A DNA stretch of 48,425 nt from Duganella sp. (GTDB lineage: Bacteria; Pseudomonadota; Gammaproteobacteria; Burkholderiales; Burkholderiaceae_D), in contig JAMFSU010000117.1 of NCBI GenBank assembly GCA_026225475.1, positions 1 to 48,425 on the forward strand, given 5' to 3'. The notes beneath the pieces are model-generated. The model worked only from the letters and a program-made list of their open reading frames with translations. It was not told the origin of the DNA and ran no database searches. The translations under genes were made by a program, and so were the position numbers. Of the stretch, positions 28,487 through 38,382 are shown one piece after another. Each line of letters begins with the position of its first letter. Within the stretch, counting starts at the first letter, position 1.

Positions 28487-30328
28487 TCAGATTTCCTCGC
28501 CCAGGAAACCGCCGCTTTGATGTGACCACAGACGCGCATACAAACCGTTCTGCGCCAGCAATTCCTGATGGCTGCCTTGTTCGACGATGCGGCCCTGATC
28601 CAGCACGATCAAGCGATCCATTGCCGCAATCGTGGACAAGCGATGGGCAATGGCGACCACGGTCTTGCCTTCCATCAGGCGGTACAGGCTTTCCTGAATC
28701 GCTGCTTCGACTTCCGAGTCGAGCGCGCTGGTGGCTTCATCGAGCAGCAGGATCGGCGCATCCTTGAGCATCACGCGGGCAATCGCAATGCGCTGGCGCT
28801 GGCCGCCGGAAAGCTTGACGCCGCGTTCACCGACATGGGCATCATAGCCTTTGCGGCCGGCAGCATCGGCCAGCGTGGCGATGAAATCATGCGCTTCGGC
28901 GCGGCGTGCGGCGGCGATCATGTCGTCATCGTTGGCATCGGGACGGCCATAGAGAATATTGTCGCGCACCGAGCGATGCAGCAAGGAGGTGTCTTGCGTG
29001 ACCATGCCGATTTGCGCACGCAGACTGTCTTGGGTGACGTGAGCGATATCCTGACCATCAACCAGGACGCGGCCTTGTTCGACATCGTAAAAGCGCAGCA
29101 GCAAATTGACGATGGTCGATTTGCCGGCGCCGGAGCGGCCTACCAGACCGATTTTTTCACCGGGCTGGATATGCAGATCGAGCTGGTCGATCACCTGGCG
29201 CGCTTGCGCACCGGTGGCGCCATAGGCGAAGCTGACCCGATCGAATTGCAAGGCACCATGCGTCACTTGCAGTGGCTTGGCGTCGGGCAAATCATTGACT
29301 TCGTGGGCGCGCGACAGCGTGTTGATGCCATCCTGCACCGTGCCGACGTTTTCAAACAGCGAGGCCACTTCCCACATGACCCAATGGGCAATGCCATTCA
29401 AGCGCAGCGCCATTGCCGTGGCCGCGGCGACTGCGCCGATGCCGATCTGGCCTTGCGTCCACAGCCAAAGCGCGACGCCAGCGGTGGACAGAATCAAGGC
29501 CATGTTGGTGATATGGCTGATCACTTCAAAGCCGCTGACCAGCCGCATTTGCCGGTTCACCGTCAACAGGAAATCCTGCATCGCGCTGCGTGCATAACCG
29601 GCTTCGCGACCAGCATGCGAAAACAGTTTGACGGTGGCGATATTGGTGTACGCATCGGTGATGCGCCCGGTCATCAGCGAGCGTGCATCGGCTTGATTGC
29701 GCGACACCTTGGCCAGGCGCGGCACGAAGTAACGCAACGTCGCCAGATACAGCACCAGCCAGCCGCAGAAGGGCAGCAGCAGCCACAGATTGGCGCCGCC
29801 GAGCAAGGTCGTCATGGTGATGAAATAAATCAGCACAAACACCAGGATGTCGCCCAGGATCATGCATACATCGCGTACCGCCAGCGCCGTCTGCATTACC
29901 TTGGCAGCAACCCGGCCAGCGAATTCATCCTGATAGAAGCTCATGCTTTGATTGAGCATCAGGCGATGGAATTTCCAGCGCAGCATCATCGGAAATGCAC
30001 CAGCCAGAGTTTGATGCTTGAGCAAGGTTTGCAAGCCGATCAGCACGGTACTGCCGACCAGCACGAAGGCCAGGATAATCAGGCTGTGACGTTCCTGTGT
30101 CCACAATTGCGCCGGCGCAACGTGACCGAGCCAATCGATGATACGACCCATCATGGCGAACAGCAGAGCCTCGAATGCACCGATGGCAGCGGTGAGTAAG
30201 GTCATGCCAAAGATGTAGCGGCGCAAGCCTTTGGTACAGGCCCAAATAAAGGCGGCAAAACCGCGCGGTGGCGGTTTGTGCGTGTTGTCGGGATACGGGT
30301 GCAGCAGATTTTCAAACCAAGCGAGCAT
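28487..30328 (-). CDS. ABC exporter, fused membrane and ATPase domains (MsbA/multidrug type)
   Basis: This is a 613-residue half-transporter that forms homodimers. The N-terminal membrane domain (about 40-330) has six hydrophobic segments; the C-terminal ATPase has Walker A GRSGAGKS, signature LSGGQRQRIAIARVM, Walker B ILLLDEATSALD and the H-loop VVAIAHRLSTI. I chose the start at 30328, where GGAG lies five bases upstream; the frame is open 17 residues further. It is probably an exporter of lipids or drugs. It converges with parB. Confidence 0.93.
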   Translation of the reverse strand: MLAWFENLLHPYPDNTHKPPPRGFAAFIWACTKGLRRYIFGMTLLTAAIGAFEALLFAMMGRIIDWLGHVAPAQLWTQERHSLIILAFVLVGSTVLIGLQTLLKHQTLAGAFPMMLRWKFHRLMLNQSMSFYQDEFAGRVAAKVMQTALAVRDVCMILGDILVFVLIYFITMTTLLGGANLWLLLPFCGWLVLYLATLRYFVPRLAKVSRNQADARSLMTGRITDAYTNIATVKLFSHAGREAGYARSAMQDFLLTVNRQMRLVSGFEVISHITNMALILSTAGVALWLWTQGQIGIGAVAAATAMALRLNGIAHWVMWEVASLFENVGTVQDGINTLSRAHEVNDLPDAKPLQVTHGALQFDRVSFAYGATGAQARQVIDQLDLHIQPGEKIGLVGRSGAGKSTIVNLLLRFYDVEQGRVLVDGQDIAHVTQDSLRAQIGMVTQDTSLLHRSVRDNILYGRPDANDDDMIAAARRAEAHDFIATLADAAGRKGYDAHVGERGVKLSGGQRQRIAIARVMLKDAPILLLDEATSALDSEVEAAIQESLYRLMEGKTVVAIAHRLSTIAAMDRLIVLDQGRIVEQGSHQELLAQNGLYARLWSHQSGGFLGEEI

Positions 30329-30586
30329 GCAATCTCCAGAGTGTCGCCGGCAGCGGCGCGGCGACGGTACAACTGACAAACGTCTTACGTCCGGCGGACT
30401 GCGAAGAGTGAAATTTTAACCTGTTCACCAAAACGGGGCGCAAAACCGGGCAATCCTGTGCGCCATGTCTCATGCCGAAGTAGTCAAACATATCTTGTTG
30501 CAATTTTCTGTCAGCCGAAAAGGACAGGATTGCTTATCATCCTCAATGCACGCGACCGTCCGGCGCATGCGATTGACGGAAATCAC

Positions 30587-32323
30587 ATGACTGCAAAAAA
30601 AAACAAGGCGTTTGACCGCCATGCCATCTGGCAACTGATCAAACCTTATTGGGTTTCGGAGCAGCGCTGGAAAGCATGGGGCTTGTTCAGCCTCATTCTG
30701 GTGTTGGTGCTGGTGATGGTCTACATCAACGTGCTGATCACCGACTGGAATCGCACCATGTACGACTCCATGCAGAACAAGGATTACGTCGCCTTCAAGC
30801 ATCTCTTGTGGCAATTCACCTATCTGGCGTTTTCCTACATCGTGGTCGCCACCGCGCGCATCTATCTGACGCAGTCGCTGCAAATCCGCTGGCGCACCTG
30901 GATGACCGACAAGTACATGGGAAAATGGCTGCAGCATCATGCCTACTACCGCATGGAGCAGGGACAGATTGCCGACAACCCCGATCAACGGATTGCCGAA
31001 GACTTGCGTGCACTGTCATCGGATACCATCAGCCTGGTGCTCGGATTCATTTCCAGCGCGGTCACGCTGGTGTCGTTCGTCGGCATACTCTGGGCCATCA
31101 GCGGACCCTTCAGCTTCATGCTGATGCAGCGCGAATGGGTCATTCCCGGTTACATGGTCTGGTTCGCGATTGCCTATGCCGGTATCGGTTCCTGGATCAT
31201 CTGGTGGATCGGCAAGCCGTTGGTGACGCAAAGCTTCAATCAGGAACGCTTCGAAGCGAACTATCGTTTCGGCCTGATACGGGTGCGTGAACATGCCGAA
31301 GCGATTGCCCTGTATCGCGGTGAATCGCGCGAGCGCGGACAGCTCAATGCGCGCTTTGAAGATATCCGTCAAAACTGGTGGAACATCATGAACACCACCA
31401 AGCGACTCAACATCGCGGTCAACTTCTATGGCCAGTTCGCCAGTATCTTTCCGCTGCTGGTCGCCGCACCCGGTTATTTTTCCGGCGCCATCACGCTCGG
31501 TGCGCTCATGCAGATCAGCAGCGCGTTTGGTCAGGTGCAGGATGCCTTGTCGTGGTTCATTAATGCATTTACCACGCTGGCCGACTGGAAGGCAGGCGTG
31601 AACCGTCTGGCCGGATTCAATCTGGCAGTTGAGCTGGCGCAGCAGCAACGCGAAGGCATCAGCGTGGTACACGCGGATGGCAGTGCGATTCAGGTCGAGC
31701 AGCTGGACCTGGCATTGCCCGATGGTCGCACCTTGCTGTTCGGTATCCAGGGTGAGATTGCTGCCGGTGCCCGCATCCTGGTTAGTGGCCCTTCGGGTTG
31801 CGGCAAGTCGACACTGTTCCGCGCCATCGCCGGCATTTGGCCTTACGGCACCGGTAAGATCGTGCTACCACAACAAGCCAGCTTGATGTTTGTGCCCCAG
31901 ACCAGTTATCTACCGATCGGCACGCTGCGCGCGGCACTGGCCTATCCGGCCGACGACAGCACCTACAGCGACGAGCTGCTGCAGCGTTACCTGGACTTGT
32001 GCCGTCTGCCGCATCTCAAGGACATGCTCGACGTCGCCAGCAATTGGGGCAACCGCCTGTCGCCGGGCGAACAACAACGGCTGGCCTTTGCGCGGGTATT
32101 CCTGACACGCCCGCAAGTGTTGTTCCTCGATGAAGCCAGCAGCGCCATGGACGGCGAAACAGAAGCGGCGCTGTATTCCTTGTTGCAAGAGGAGTTGCCG
32201 GACGCCGCCATCGTCAGCATCGCCCATCGCGAAACAGTGGCGCGCTATCATAGCCAACGCTGGCATTTTGCGCGCCGTGCAGACGGCACCGGCTTTGAGC
32301 TGCAACTGCAGCCGGTGGCATAG
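30587..32323 (+). CDS. ABC transporter with SbmA/BacA-type membrane domain (YddA-like)
   Basis: This 578-residue fused protein has an N-terminal SbmA/BacA-like membrane domain (ABC_membrane_2), shown by NPDQRIAEDLRAL and the segment GLIRVREHAEAIALYRGESRE, the EAA-like region of the peroxisomal/YddA group. The C-terminal ATPase has Walker A GPSGCGKS, signature LSPGEQQRLAFARVF and Walker B VLFLDEASSAMD. Relatives move vitamin B12 or peptides. I chose the ATG at 30587 with GGA six bases before it; the frame extends upstream to 30458 without a site. It is divergent from the previous ABC exporter. Confidence 0.9.
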   Translation: MTAKKNKAFDRHAIWQLIKPYWVSEQRWKAWGLFSLILVLVLVMVYINVLITDWNRTMYDSMQNKDYVAFKHLLWQFTYLAFSYIVVATARIYLTQSLQIRWRTWMTDKYMGKWLQHHAYYRMEQGQIADNPDQRIAEDLRALSSDTISLVLGFISSAVTLVSFVGILWAISGPFSFMLMQREWVIPGYMVWFAIAYAGIGSWIIWWIGKPLVTQSFNQERFEANYRFGLIRVREHAEAIALYRGESRERGQLNARFEDIRQNWWNIMNTTKRLNIAVNFYGQFASIFPLLVAAPGYFSGAITLGALMQISSAFGQVQDALSWFINAFTTLADWKAGVNRLAGFNLAVELAQQQREGISVVHADGSAIQVEQLDLALPDGRTLLFGIQGEIAAGARILVSGPSGCGKSTLFRAIAGIWPYGTGKIVLPQQASLMFVPQTSYLPIGTLRAALAYPADDSTYSDELLQRYLDLCRLPHLKDMLDVASNWGNRLSPGEQQRLAFARVFLTRPQVLFLDEASSAMDGETEAALYSLLQEELPDAAIVSIAHRETVARYHSQRWHFARRADGTGFELQLQPVA

Positions 32324-32475
32324 GGGTAATGACGGGTCGGGATCCAACGATGCCGACTTTGCATAACCAGCGCTGCACAGCTATGCAAAAATGGCACTAC
32401 GGCGCGTGCAGGGCTTGCCTGTGTTGCTACCATAGCCCCTAACTGAATTCTCAAGAACCTCTCGGAAAATGTCTC

Positions 32476-33327
32476 ATGGATGATCCCATCGTTTATCTCA
32501 ACGGCCAGCTGACGCCTCTGTCGGAAGCCAAAATTCCCGTGCTCGATCGTGGTTTCATCTTCGGCGACGGCGTCTACGAAGTCATCCCCATGTATGACCG
32601 CAAGCCATTCCGCGGCAGCCAGCATATTGCGCGACTGTTTCGTAGTCTCGGTACCATCGGTATTCCAAATCCGCATAACGAAGCCGAATGGCTGGCACTG
32701 ATCGCGCGCGTGGTGGACGCCAATACGCTGCAAGACCAGATGATCTACATCCAGGTCACGCGCGGTGTGGCCAAGCGCGGCCATGCGTTCCCCAAGGAAG
32801 ATGTGACGCCGACCGTGTTCATCATGACCAACACCATGGTGCTGCCATCGGCTGCGGTGCGCGCCAAGGGCGTCGCTTGCGTGAGCATGGAAGACAAGCG
32901 CTGGCTCAATTGCCAGATCAAATCGATCTCGCTGCTCGGCAATGTGCTGGCGGCACAGCATGCGGCGGAACATGACGTCACCGAAGCGATCCAGTTTCGC
33001 GACGGCTTCCTCAGCGAAGCGTCGTCGTCCAATGTCTGGATCGTCAAGGATGGCAAGCTGTCGGCACCGCCCAAGGACAACCTGATTCTGGAAGGCATTC
33101 GCTACGGCTTGATCGAGGAACTGTGCAAGGCCGAAGGCATTGTGTTCGAAGCGCGCAAGATTACCGAGGTGGAAGTGTTCAGCGCCGACGAAGTCTTGTT
33201 GTCGTCGGCCAGCAAAGAAATCCTGCCTGTAGTCAGCATCGATGGCAAAACCGTTGGCAATGGCACACCAGGGCCGGTGTTTGCCAAGCTCTACGCCGCC
33301 TACCAAGCAGCCAAGCAGGCGCTCTAA
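32476..33327 (+). CDS. dat: D-amino acid aminotransferase
   Basis: This fold type IV pyridoxal-phosphate enzyme interconverts D-alanine/2-oxoglutarate and D-glutamate/pyruvate. The 283 residues contain VLDRGFIFGDGVYEV (22-36), the family start motif, the Schiff-base lysine K149 in LNCQIKSISLLGN, and EASSSNVWIVKDG. The short length and the missing branched-chain features favour D-amino acid transaminase over IlvE; 4-amino-4-deoxychorismate lyase is a less likely alternative. It heads the dat-DUF493-lipB-lipA group, interrupted here by a regulator and DUF2917 gene. Confidence 0.88.
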   Translation: MDDPIVYLNGQLTPLSEAKIPVLDRGFIFGDGVYEVIPMYDRKPFRGSQHIARLFRSLGTIGIPNPHNEAEWLALIARVVDANTLQDQMIYIQVTRGVAKRGHAFPKEDVTPTVFIMTNTMVLPSAAVRAKGVACVSMEDKRWLNCQIKSISLLGNVLAAQHAAEHDVTEAIQFRDGFLSEASSSNVWIVKDGKLSAPPKDNLILEGIRYGLIEELCKAEGIVFEARKITEVEVFSADEVLLSSASKEILPVVSIDGKTVGNGTPGPVFAKLYAAYQAAKQAL

Positions 33328-33413
33328 CGGTACTGCAGCGGGCTGGCGATTACGCCTGCTCGCTGCTGGATGGCGTAAAATGGCGGCATTGTCGACGATA
33401 AAAGCTGCACACC

Positions 33414-33686
33414 ATGTCATTACCCACCGAAGAATCCCTGATCGAATACCCGAGCGACTTTCCAATCAAAGTCGTCGGCATCATGCACGATGATTTCAGC
33501 AACCACATCATCGCCCTGGTGGTCGATCATGACCCCACGTTTCACGCCGGCAAGGTCGAAATGCGACCTTCCTCGCAAGGCAAATACTTATCCTTGACCG
33601 TGACCGTGCGCGCTACCAGCCGCGCCCAGTTAGACGATCTGTATCGTGCCTTGTCATCGCACGAAATGGTCAAGTTCGTGCTCTAA
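33414..33686 (+). CDS. DUF493 (YbeD-like) protein
   Basis: This 90-residue protein has an ACT-like fold family motif FPIKVVGIMHDDF near the N-terminus and SSQGKYLSLTVTVRATSRAQLDDLYRAL in the second half. The role is unknown, although the family is nearly always next to lipB, suggesting a link to lipoate metabolism. A strong terminator follows. Confidence 0.92.
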   Translation: MSLPTEESLIEYPSDFPIKVVGIMHDDFSNHIIALVVDHDPTFHAGKVEMRPSSQGKYLSLTVTVRATSRAQLDDLYRALSSHEMVKFVL

Positions 33687-33705
33687 ACGCATCCGACGAA
33701 ACGCC

Positions 33706-33744
33706 AAACCGGAGCACCGCCAGCAGGTGCGCTCCGGTTTTTTT
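33706..33744 (+). terminator. Rho-independent terminator after the DUF493 gene
   Basis: AAACCGGAGC.ACC and GGT.GCGCTCCGGTTT pair into a long GC-rich stem, followed by seven Ts. It stops dat-DUF493 transcription, so lipB needs its own promoter here. Confidence 0.9.
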
Positions 33745-33750
33745 ATGTGC

Positions 33751-34683
33751 TCAGGGTATGGTCGGATGGCCCGGCCATTGCGGCAGGGCCTGGAACAGGG
33801 TGATTTCTTCCCTGATCCAGTCACGGAACAATTGCACCTGCGGCTTGTTAGCAGCGGCAGGCGTACAACAGAAGTAATAAGCCCAATCGGCCTTCCAGAC
33901 GATGTCGAACAGGCGCACCAGTTCACCGGCGGCGATTTCCTGCGAGGCAATCGAATGTCGCGTCAACGCAATGCCATTGCCCTCGGCGGCGGCGCGCAGC
34001 GTCAATGACGAATCTTCCGTAATCAAGCCACCGACCGGTTCCGGCAGCGCCAGCCCGGCCAAGGCAAACCACGGCCGCCAGGACTCGCGCAGGTCATCCA
34101 TGCGCAACAGGGTGTGCTCGGGCAATTGTTGTGGTGAGGTCGGCAATTGCCCTTGCCGGTACCGCGGACTGACCACGGGATAGTAGTAATCCTCCATCAG
34201 CTTTTCGGTGTGCAGACCGGGATACACACCCGCGCCAAAACGCAGGCCGACATCGATACCTTCGCGCGCCAGATTGCTTACGTGGCTGCTCGATTGCAGC
34301 GCCACTTCGATGGCCGGATGGCGATCAATGAATTTCCACAAACGCGAAGCCAGCCAGCGCGAGGCAAAGGAAGTCGTGGCCGAAATCACCAGCCGCTGCT
34401 GCTGCCGCACCTCCTGCAGCAGTTCGGCAGCATCGGCGATCTCGTTTAGCGCGCGGCGGATCACCTGGGCGAAATCGCGCCCGCCCGGCGTGATGGTGAT
34501 GCGCTTACCGTTGCGCGCAAACAACTGCAAGCCAAGTTCTTCTTCCAGCGCACGAATCTGATGGCTGATGGCACCCGGCGTGACGTGAATCTCTTCGGCT
34601 GCACGTGAAAAACTCTCCAATCGTGCCGCGGCTTCAAAGGCGCGCAGCGCGGACAGTTGCGGCAGTTGACGGAAATCGGCCAT
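33751..34683 (-). CDS. LysR-family regulator, GcvA-like
   Basis: The 310 residues start MADFRQLPQLSALRAFEAAARL, followed by the helix-turn-helix SFSRAAEEIHVTPGAISHQIRALEEEL cut into two parts in the usual GcvA way. The effector domain follows from about residue 95. GcvA relatives control glycine cleavage and many other genes. It is divergent from a DUF2917 gene, a common pairing in Burkholderiales, so regulation of that gene or itself is likely. Confidence 0.92.
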   Translation of the reverse strand: MADFRQLPQLSALRAFEAAARLESFSRAAEEIHVTPGAISHQIRALEEELGLQLFARNGKRITITPGGRDFAQVIRRALNEIADAAELLQEVRQQQRLVISATTSFASRWLASRLWKFIDRHPAIEVALQSSSHVSNLAREGIDVGLRFGAGVYPGLHTEKLMEDYYYPVVSPRYRQGQLPTSPQQLPEHTLLRMDDLRESWRPWFALAGLALPEPVGGLITEDSSLTLRAAAEGNGIALTRHSIASQEIAAGELVRLFDIVWKADWAYYFCCTPAAANKPQVQLFRDWIREEITLFQALPQWPGHPTIP

Positions 34684-34853
34684 CGTCGGGGTTCTATTTG
34701 TGAGTAAAACTATAAAGGATGGCGAAAATATATCGTTTTATTTACCGCATGTCACTGCCTAGAATACGTTCATCGGCGAACTAAACCTTTCGAAAAAGGC
34801 CATCAGGCGGGTCTTGTCCGCAATTGAAAATTGCACAACAAAGAGTCAGCATC

Positions 34854-35195
34854 ATGCCAATATTTTTCACAAAGAAAAGACTGCATCTCCAGTCCGGCGC
34901 AGTCGCGTCGCTGCGCATCCGCCGCCCGGCTTGCCTGCGCGTCACCACGGGCCGGGTCTGGGTCACCATCGAAGGCGGCCGCACCGATTACTGGTTGGCG
35001 GCAGGGCAGTCTCTGGTGCTGCCGGGTCAGGGGTTGGTCGTGGTGGAAGCGGTCAAGCAGGCTAGTCAAGTGCAGCTCTGCCAGTGCGGTTCCCGCTGGC
35101 AAACACGCGCAGCTCTGCTGCTACGGCGCTGGAGCGAACGCTGGCAACAGCGCCGTGGCAGGAACAAAGAAGGCCATCGGCAAACTTGCCGCTAG
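34854..35195 (+). CDS. DUF2917 family protein
   Basis: This 113-residue cupin-like protein has the motif RVTTGRVWVTIEGGRTDYWL, with LPGQGLVVVEA, the DUF2917 core. I prefer the ATG at 34854; an in-frame start at 34824 is possible but adds residues with no family match. The C-terminus is Arg-rich. The function is unknown. It is divergent from the GcvA-like regulator. Confidence 0.8.
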   Translation: MPIFFTKKRLHLQSGAVASLRIRRPACLRVTTGRVWVTIEGGRTDYWLAAGQSLVLPGQGLVVVEAVKQASQVQLCQCGSRWQTRAALLLRRWSERWQQRRGRNKEGHRQTCR

Positions 35196-35262
35196 CCATT
35201 ATTGTTGAGTCGATCAGTGTCAGGCACGGCAGCGCGTGCTGAATTTCGCTACACTGGCGGCT

Positions 35263-35904
35263 ATGCTAACCGCCCCACAGATCATCAACCGTGGCGTTGA
35301 AGACTATGCCATCACCTTCGCCGCCATGCGTGCTTACACCGACAGCCGCAATGCCGACAGCCCAGACCAGCTCTGGATCGTAGAACATCCCCCCGTATTT
35401 ACGCTGGGTCTGGGTGCCGACCCGTCTCATGTACTCAATGCCCATGCCATTGCCGTGGTGCAGACCGACCGAGGCGGCGAAGTCACGTATCATGGTCCCG
35501 GCCAGGTGGTGATTTACCTGCTCATTGACCTGCGTCGCAACCATCCGGGCGCCCGGCTGTTCGCGCGCGAATTCGTGCAAAAGATCGAACAGGCAGTGAT
35601 AGACACGCTGGCGGCGTATAATCTCGCAGGTGAACGCAAGCAGGGCGCGCCCGGCATTTACGTCAGTTCCGGAGCATGGCAGGGCGCCAAGATTGCGGCA
35701 CTGGGCTTGAAGATCCGCAGTAACGGTTGCACTTATCATGGTGTGTCGCTCAATGTGGCGATGGACCTGGCACCGTTCTCCTGGATCAACCCCTGCGGTT
35801 ACGCAGGGCTGGCGACAGTCGATATGCGCACCCTGGGCGTCACGGCTGGCTTAGGCGATGTGCAGAAACTGCTCGCCGCGCAATTGCTGGCGCATTTCCT
35901 GTAA
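35263..35904 (+). CDS. lipB: Octanoyl-[acyl carrier protein]-protein octanoyltransferase
   Basis: It transfers octanoyl groups from acyl carrier protein to lipoyl domains. The 213 residues include [21 protein letters not shown], the catalytic lysine in [11 protein letters not shown], and the catalytic cysteine in [10 protein letters not shown] chose the ATG at 35263; a GTG at 35236 would add nine residues. It precedes lipA, which completes lipoate synthesis. Confidence 0.95.
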   Translation: MLTAPQIINRGVEDYAITFAAMRAYTDSRNADSPDQLWIVEHPPVFTLGLGADPSHVLNAHAIAVVQTDRGGEVTYHGPGQVVIYLLIDLRRNHPGARLFAREFVQKIEQAVIDTLAAYNLAGERKQGAPGIYVSSGAWQGAKIAALGLKIRSNGCTYHGVSLNVAMDLAPFSWINPCGYAGLATVDMRTLGVTAGLGDVQKLLAAQLLAHFL

Positions 35905-35983
35905 GTGCCTGACGCGGTTGGGTTTGCGTTGACACTGCATCTTTATTGCACTTTGGCACTTTGTTAGATAGCCGTCGGGTTTG

Positions 35984-36976
35984 ATGGCCACAGAAATCAC
36001 TACTATGACAACCGAAATCACTTCCGCCGACACTGCGCTGCGCAACCCGAGCGACAAACAAAAGGGTGCTGGCAAGACAGCCTGGATTCCGATCAAGATC
36101 ATTCCCGCGGAAAAGCTGAAGAAGCCGGACTGGATCCGCGTCAAGGCCGGCTCACCGACCACCCGTTTCTACGAGATCAAAGACATCCTGCGTGCCAACA
36201 ATCTGGTCACCGTGTGCGAAGAAGCGTCCTGCCCCAACATCGGCGAATGCTTCGGCAAAGGTACCGCCACCTTCATGATCATGGGCGACAAGTGCACCCG
36301 CCGTTGCCCATTTTGCGACGTCGGCCACGGCCGCCCTGATCCGCTCGACCCCAACGAACCAGAAAATCTGGCACGTACGATTGCCCAGTTGCGCCTGAGC
36401 TACGTGGTCATCACCAGCGTTGATCGCGACGATTTGCGCGACGGCGGTGCCGGCCACTTTGCCGCCTGCATTCAACGCGTGCGCGAACTGTCGCCAGAAA
36501 CACGCATCGAAATCTTGACGCCGGACTTCCGTGGCCGCATGGATCGCGCACTGGAAATCCTCAAGATGGCGCCACCCGACGTCATGAACCACAACCTCGA
36601 AACAGCACCGCGTCTGTACAAGGAAGCGCGTCCTGGTTCCGACTACGAATACTCGCTGAACCTGCTCAAGCGCTTCAAGGACCTGCATCCGAACACCCCG
36701 ACCAAATCCGGCATCATGGTGGGTCTCGGCGAAACCGATGAAGAAGTGCTGCAAGTCATGCGCGACATGCGCGCCCACAACGTCGACATGCTCACCATCG
36801 GCCAATACCTGATGCCGAGCGGCGACCACTTGCCGGTGCGCCGGTATGTCCATCCTGATACCTTCAAGATGTATGAAGAAGAAGCGTACAAGATGGGCTT
36901 CGTGCACGCAGCCGTGGGCGCCATGGTGCGCTCCAGCTATCATGCAGATCAGCAGGCCCATGGGTTGGTGGGTTGA
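35984..36976 (+). CDS. lipA: Lipoyl synthase
   Basis: This radical-SAM enzyme inserts two sulfurs into protein-bound octanoate. About 330 residues carry the auxiliary cluster motif C-x4-C-x5-C ([12 protein letters not shown], about 78-89) and the radical-SAM motif C-x3-C-x2-C (CTRRCPFC, about 104-111). The length and C-terminal RSSYHADQQ are normal. The frame also opens with TTG at 35981; the ATG at 35984 is more likely, and 36005 is a further possibility. Accessory DNA begins just after its stop. Confidence 0.97.
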   Translation: MATEITTMTTEITSADTALRNPSDKQKGAGKTAWIPIKIIPAEKLKKPDWIRVKAGSPTTRFYEIKDILRANNLVTVCEEASCPNIGECFGKGTATFMIMGDKCTRRCPFCDVGHGRPDPLDPNEPENLARTIAQLRLSYVVITSVDRDDLRDGGAGHFAACIQRVRELSPETRIEILTPDFRGRMDRALEILKMAPPDVMNHNLETAPRLYKEARPGSDYEYSLNLLKRFKDLHPNTPTKSGIMVGLGETDEEVLQVMRDMRAHNVDMLTIGQYLMPSGDHLPVRRYVHPDTFKMYEEEAYKMGFVHAAVGAMVRSSYHADQQAHGLVG

Positions 36977-37012
36977 TATGTGAATGATATAAGTTAATGA
37001 GAATATCTAGAA

Positions 37013-37160
37013 GAAGTTGAGATTTTCTATAAGTAGGTGAGATTTAAATAATAAAGTGACAATGTATTCGTCATTTTCAGCTGGGGAGCTGAATAACGGA
37101 TGGCAGAAGGAAATGCATTGACGATCGCCGCCTTGCCCGCAGATGGGCATGCCTGGCGTA
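37013..37160 (+). repeat. Direct repeat R1 (5' region of the 411-aa gene)
   Basis: About 150 bp beginning GTTGAGATTTTCTATAAG, through GTCATTTTCAG, and into the first 20 codons of the 411-aa gene. It matches 41276-41424 closely. GTCATTTTCAG resembles the end repeats of Tn402/Tn5053-type transposons. Confidence 0.75.
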
Positions 37161-38335
37161 TCGACTGGTTTGGTGAGATCGCCTTTCCAAACCGCATGAT
37201 TCGACGCAAGCAGCCATCCGTTCTCCTTCATCTGTCACGCGTGATCGATGAGCGCTATCACGAGGACCATTCGGTTCTTCTCAATCCGGAATCTACATTC
37301 GTCGCCAAGCAACGCAAGGTATGGGTTTCAGCTGGAACCTTGCCATTACTTCATATCGGCGATATTTGGCGTGATGGTCTATTGGAGACTACGCCCGATT
37401 ACGAATTCGAAAGCTTTCCCGATTTAGATATTGGGCCAGAAACCGTCGGCCTGATTAAGGCTGGGCTTAATTTGGAAGAGAATGGCTTCTTGCTGCCTCG
37501 AGGAGAACATCCTTGGCACATGCAGGCCACACAATCCTATTGTTTGATGGTTGACTTGCCTGGTGAACGTCGACTGATTATTCCTTGCATTGAGCTGATT
37601 CGTTTCTATTTCGGGTCTTCCAGCAATTTGCTGACGAAGCTGTTTCTACCCCCGCTCAACCGAGACGCTTTATATAGCAAAGCCCATTACAGCAAAATCA
37701 ATGGCCAACTGTCTATGGCGCTAGCTGAAGGTATTTCCGGCGCTTCAGCTGCCGACATTGGCCGCATGCATTTGGATTCCACGGCTTGGCGGTCGGCAGT
37801 TAATGTGGGTACATCGCTTCTTAAAGCATCAGTATCTAATCAAGAAATTCACCCGCAAGCGCATTTCCCATTTGAAGGAGTGACAACGTTAACCGCATCT
37901 GGGAAGTGGTTGTCATTCGCTGGGCAGTCACGCGCTACGTTCGTTGTCTTTAGCCTTCGCTCATGTTCGCATCCATTCCCATTTCGTTCTCTGCGATACG
38001 ACGTCAAAGATCCGCGCGCCGCGTCAGCTAACACTACTTCACACATTGATCCATCCATGCCCCACCTGGTTAAGCCGGCACGCCGATCATCAGATCGGCA
38101 GCTGGTAGAAGAGGATGCCTCCGGAAAACTTACCCGGCAGGCACGTGCCGTGTGGGCCGCACAGCGGTTCACCGATTTAACAACAAAGACAATTTGGAAG
38201 AACAAAATCTTGGCGGTTCCCCCCAGTGGAGCAGTACTTGCCGCCAGACCGACAAGTGAAACGAACGCTGCTGTCGGAGATGCCGGATCAGATCGACGCG
38301 TACGCTCCGTTGATTTGCAGATACGCGGCACATAG
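37100..38335 (+). CDS. Hypothetical protein with a TnsE-like pattern, possibly truncated
   Basis: This 411-residue protein has no family I can name with certainty. The pattern LIIPCIELIRFYFGSSSNLL, then RIGRMHLDSTAW, then a HFPFEGVTTLTASGK...LSFAGQSRATFVVFSL...HPFPFRSLRYD block is similar in order to the middle of Tn7 TnsE (IPQLELAR, then F-x-PP-x-x-GW, GR, F-V-x-EI), a protein that selects replicating DNA as a target. It lacks the long C-terminal half of TnsE, and its last 35 residues look out of frame, because another frame (38226-38462) continues a better-looking peptide. No other tns/tni gene is present. Its 5' end is duplicated at 41362. Confidence 0.6.
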   Translation: MAEGNALTIAALPADGHAWRIDWFGEIAFPNRMIRRKQPSVLLHLSRVIDERYHEDHSVLLNPESTFVAKQRKVWVSAGTLPLLHIGDIWRDGLLETTPDYEFESFPDLDIGPETVGLIKAGLNLEENGFLLPRGEHPWHMQATQSYCLMVDLPGERRLIIPCIELIRFYFGSSSNLLTKLFLPPLNRDALYSKAHYSKINGQLSMALAEGISGASAADIGRMHLDSTAWRSAVNVGTSLLKASVSNQEIHPQAHFPFEGVTTLTASGKWLSFAGQSRATFVVFSLRSCSHPFPFRSLRYDVKDPRAASANTTSHIDPSMPHLVKPARRSSDRQLVEEDASGKLTRQARAVWAAQRFTDLTTKTIWKNKILAVPPSGAVLAARPTSETNAAVGDAGSDRRVRSVDLQIRGT

Positions 38336-38382
38336 GCTGGCAAAGTCACTAGATCGCTTGCAAAGCCAGCGGTGCCGCGCTG

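Noticed and set aside
28568..30199. A 543-codon open frame on the plus strand opposite the ABC exporter.
   Set aside because: The minus strand encodes a complete ABC exporter with all ATPase motifs. The opposite frame is rich in His and Gln, as expected from an antisense shadow of a GC-biased gene.
32248..33465. A 405-codon open frame on the minus strand opposite dat.
   Set aside because: The plus strand holds a full D-amino acid transaminase with its lysine and start motif. The antisense peptide has no family features.
34600..34615. GCACGTGAAAAAC as a further parS site in the GcvA-like lysR gene.
   Set aside because: Only the CACGTGAAA core is shared; the left half does not match.
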